From contig BFEA01000411.1 in NCBI GenBank assembly GCA_003427395.1, positions 183,488 through 209,614 on the forward strand: 26,127 nucleotides of DNA, in the 5' to 3' direction. Origin of the DNA: Chara braunii (taxonomy: Eukaryota; Streptophyta; Charophyceae; Charales; Characeae). The first letter of the stretch is position 1, and every line of letters starts with the position of its first letter. The notes under the pieces are model-generated. The model saw nothing but the letters and a program-made list of their open reading frames with translations, was not told where the DNA came from and did no database searches. Of this stretch, positions 26,093 to 26,127 are shown one piece after another. The translations under genes were made by a program, and so were the position numbers.

Positions 26093-26127
<35 letters not shown>
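26001..26127 (+). pseudogene. polyA-tailed U6 snRNA retrocopy
   Basis: 26001-26093 is a near full-length plant-type U6: GTCCTTCGGGACATCCG, AAAATTGGAACGATACAGAG, AAGATTAGCATGGCCCC and TGCGCAAGGATGACA, then GGGATAAGTCGAGAAATGGTC. The central ACAGAG and AGC motifs are intact. The stretch after ATGACA departs from the usual CGCACAAATC, and one base pair of the 5' stem is missing. A34 follows directly and runs to the window edge instead of the pol III T-terminator. That marks retroposition of the RNA by LINE machinery rather than a U6 gene. No upstream plant U6 promoter element (USE) is seen in the 60 bp before it. Confidence 0.85.

Overview
The window looks like nuclear intergenic DNA from a green-plant-lineage genome (land plant or streptophyte alga). 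The main clue is the retroposed U6 snRNA at the right edge. It has the plant-style 5' stem-loop (GTCC-TTCGG-GAC, then CATCCG) and the plant-style 3' end GAGAAATGGTC. I could not find an intact host gene. Almost everything I can identify is a transposable element or its debris, with long A/T and C homopolymers, short direct repeats and several families of inverted-repeat elements.

Layout. (1) 1-1160: repeat debris, including a 101-bp-period duplication and two minus-strand polyA-tailed retroposons containing U6-derived sequence. (2) 1160-10960: LINE-alpha, an almost complete L1-like non-LTR retrotransposon on the minus strand. It has an ORF1-like region, an APE-type endonuclease, a reverse transcriptase and a zf-RVT C-terminus. 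Two later insertions split it: a second, plus-strand LINE (LINE-beta, 4239-7861) lying in an A-run of the RT, and a 150-bp element flanked by TTAA at 3716-3865. LINE-beta in turn carries a 350-bp hAT-like element (7490-7839) with a perfect 8-bp target duplication. (3) 10950-14620: a short palindrome and direct repeats, a tandem array with ACGT-core motifs, a second TTAA-flanked element, a solo LINE tail with a 16-bp target duplication, two other inverted-repeat elements, a tRNA-derived segment and two copies of a minus-strand polyA-tailed retroposon. (4) 14620-20502: LINE-gamma, plus strand, with endonuclease, RT and zf-RVT, a long 3' UTR and a terminal A33. (5) 21013-23600: LINE-delta, plus strand, 5'-truncated in the RT, from a more distant L1-like lineage, with a C-rich 3' region. 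(6) 23600-26127: GC-rich sequence and several inverted-repeat elements (two copies of one family at 24324 and 25798), then the polyA-tailed U6 copy.

All four LINEs are inactivated by frameshifts and in-frame stops. Many stops are one C-to-T or G-to-A step from a sense codon, as expected from cytosine methylation decay. The most informative observations are: the TTAA element whose removal restores the LINE reading frame exactly; a conserved two-hairpin sequence at the 3' ends of three LINEs and in a solo copy; and the repeated association of U6 sequence with polyA-tailed retroposons. Domain calls rest on translated motifs read by eye; no database search was possible.
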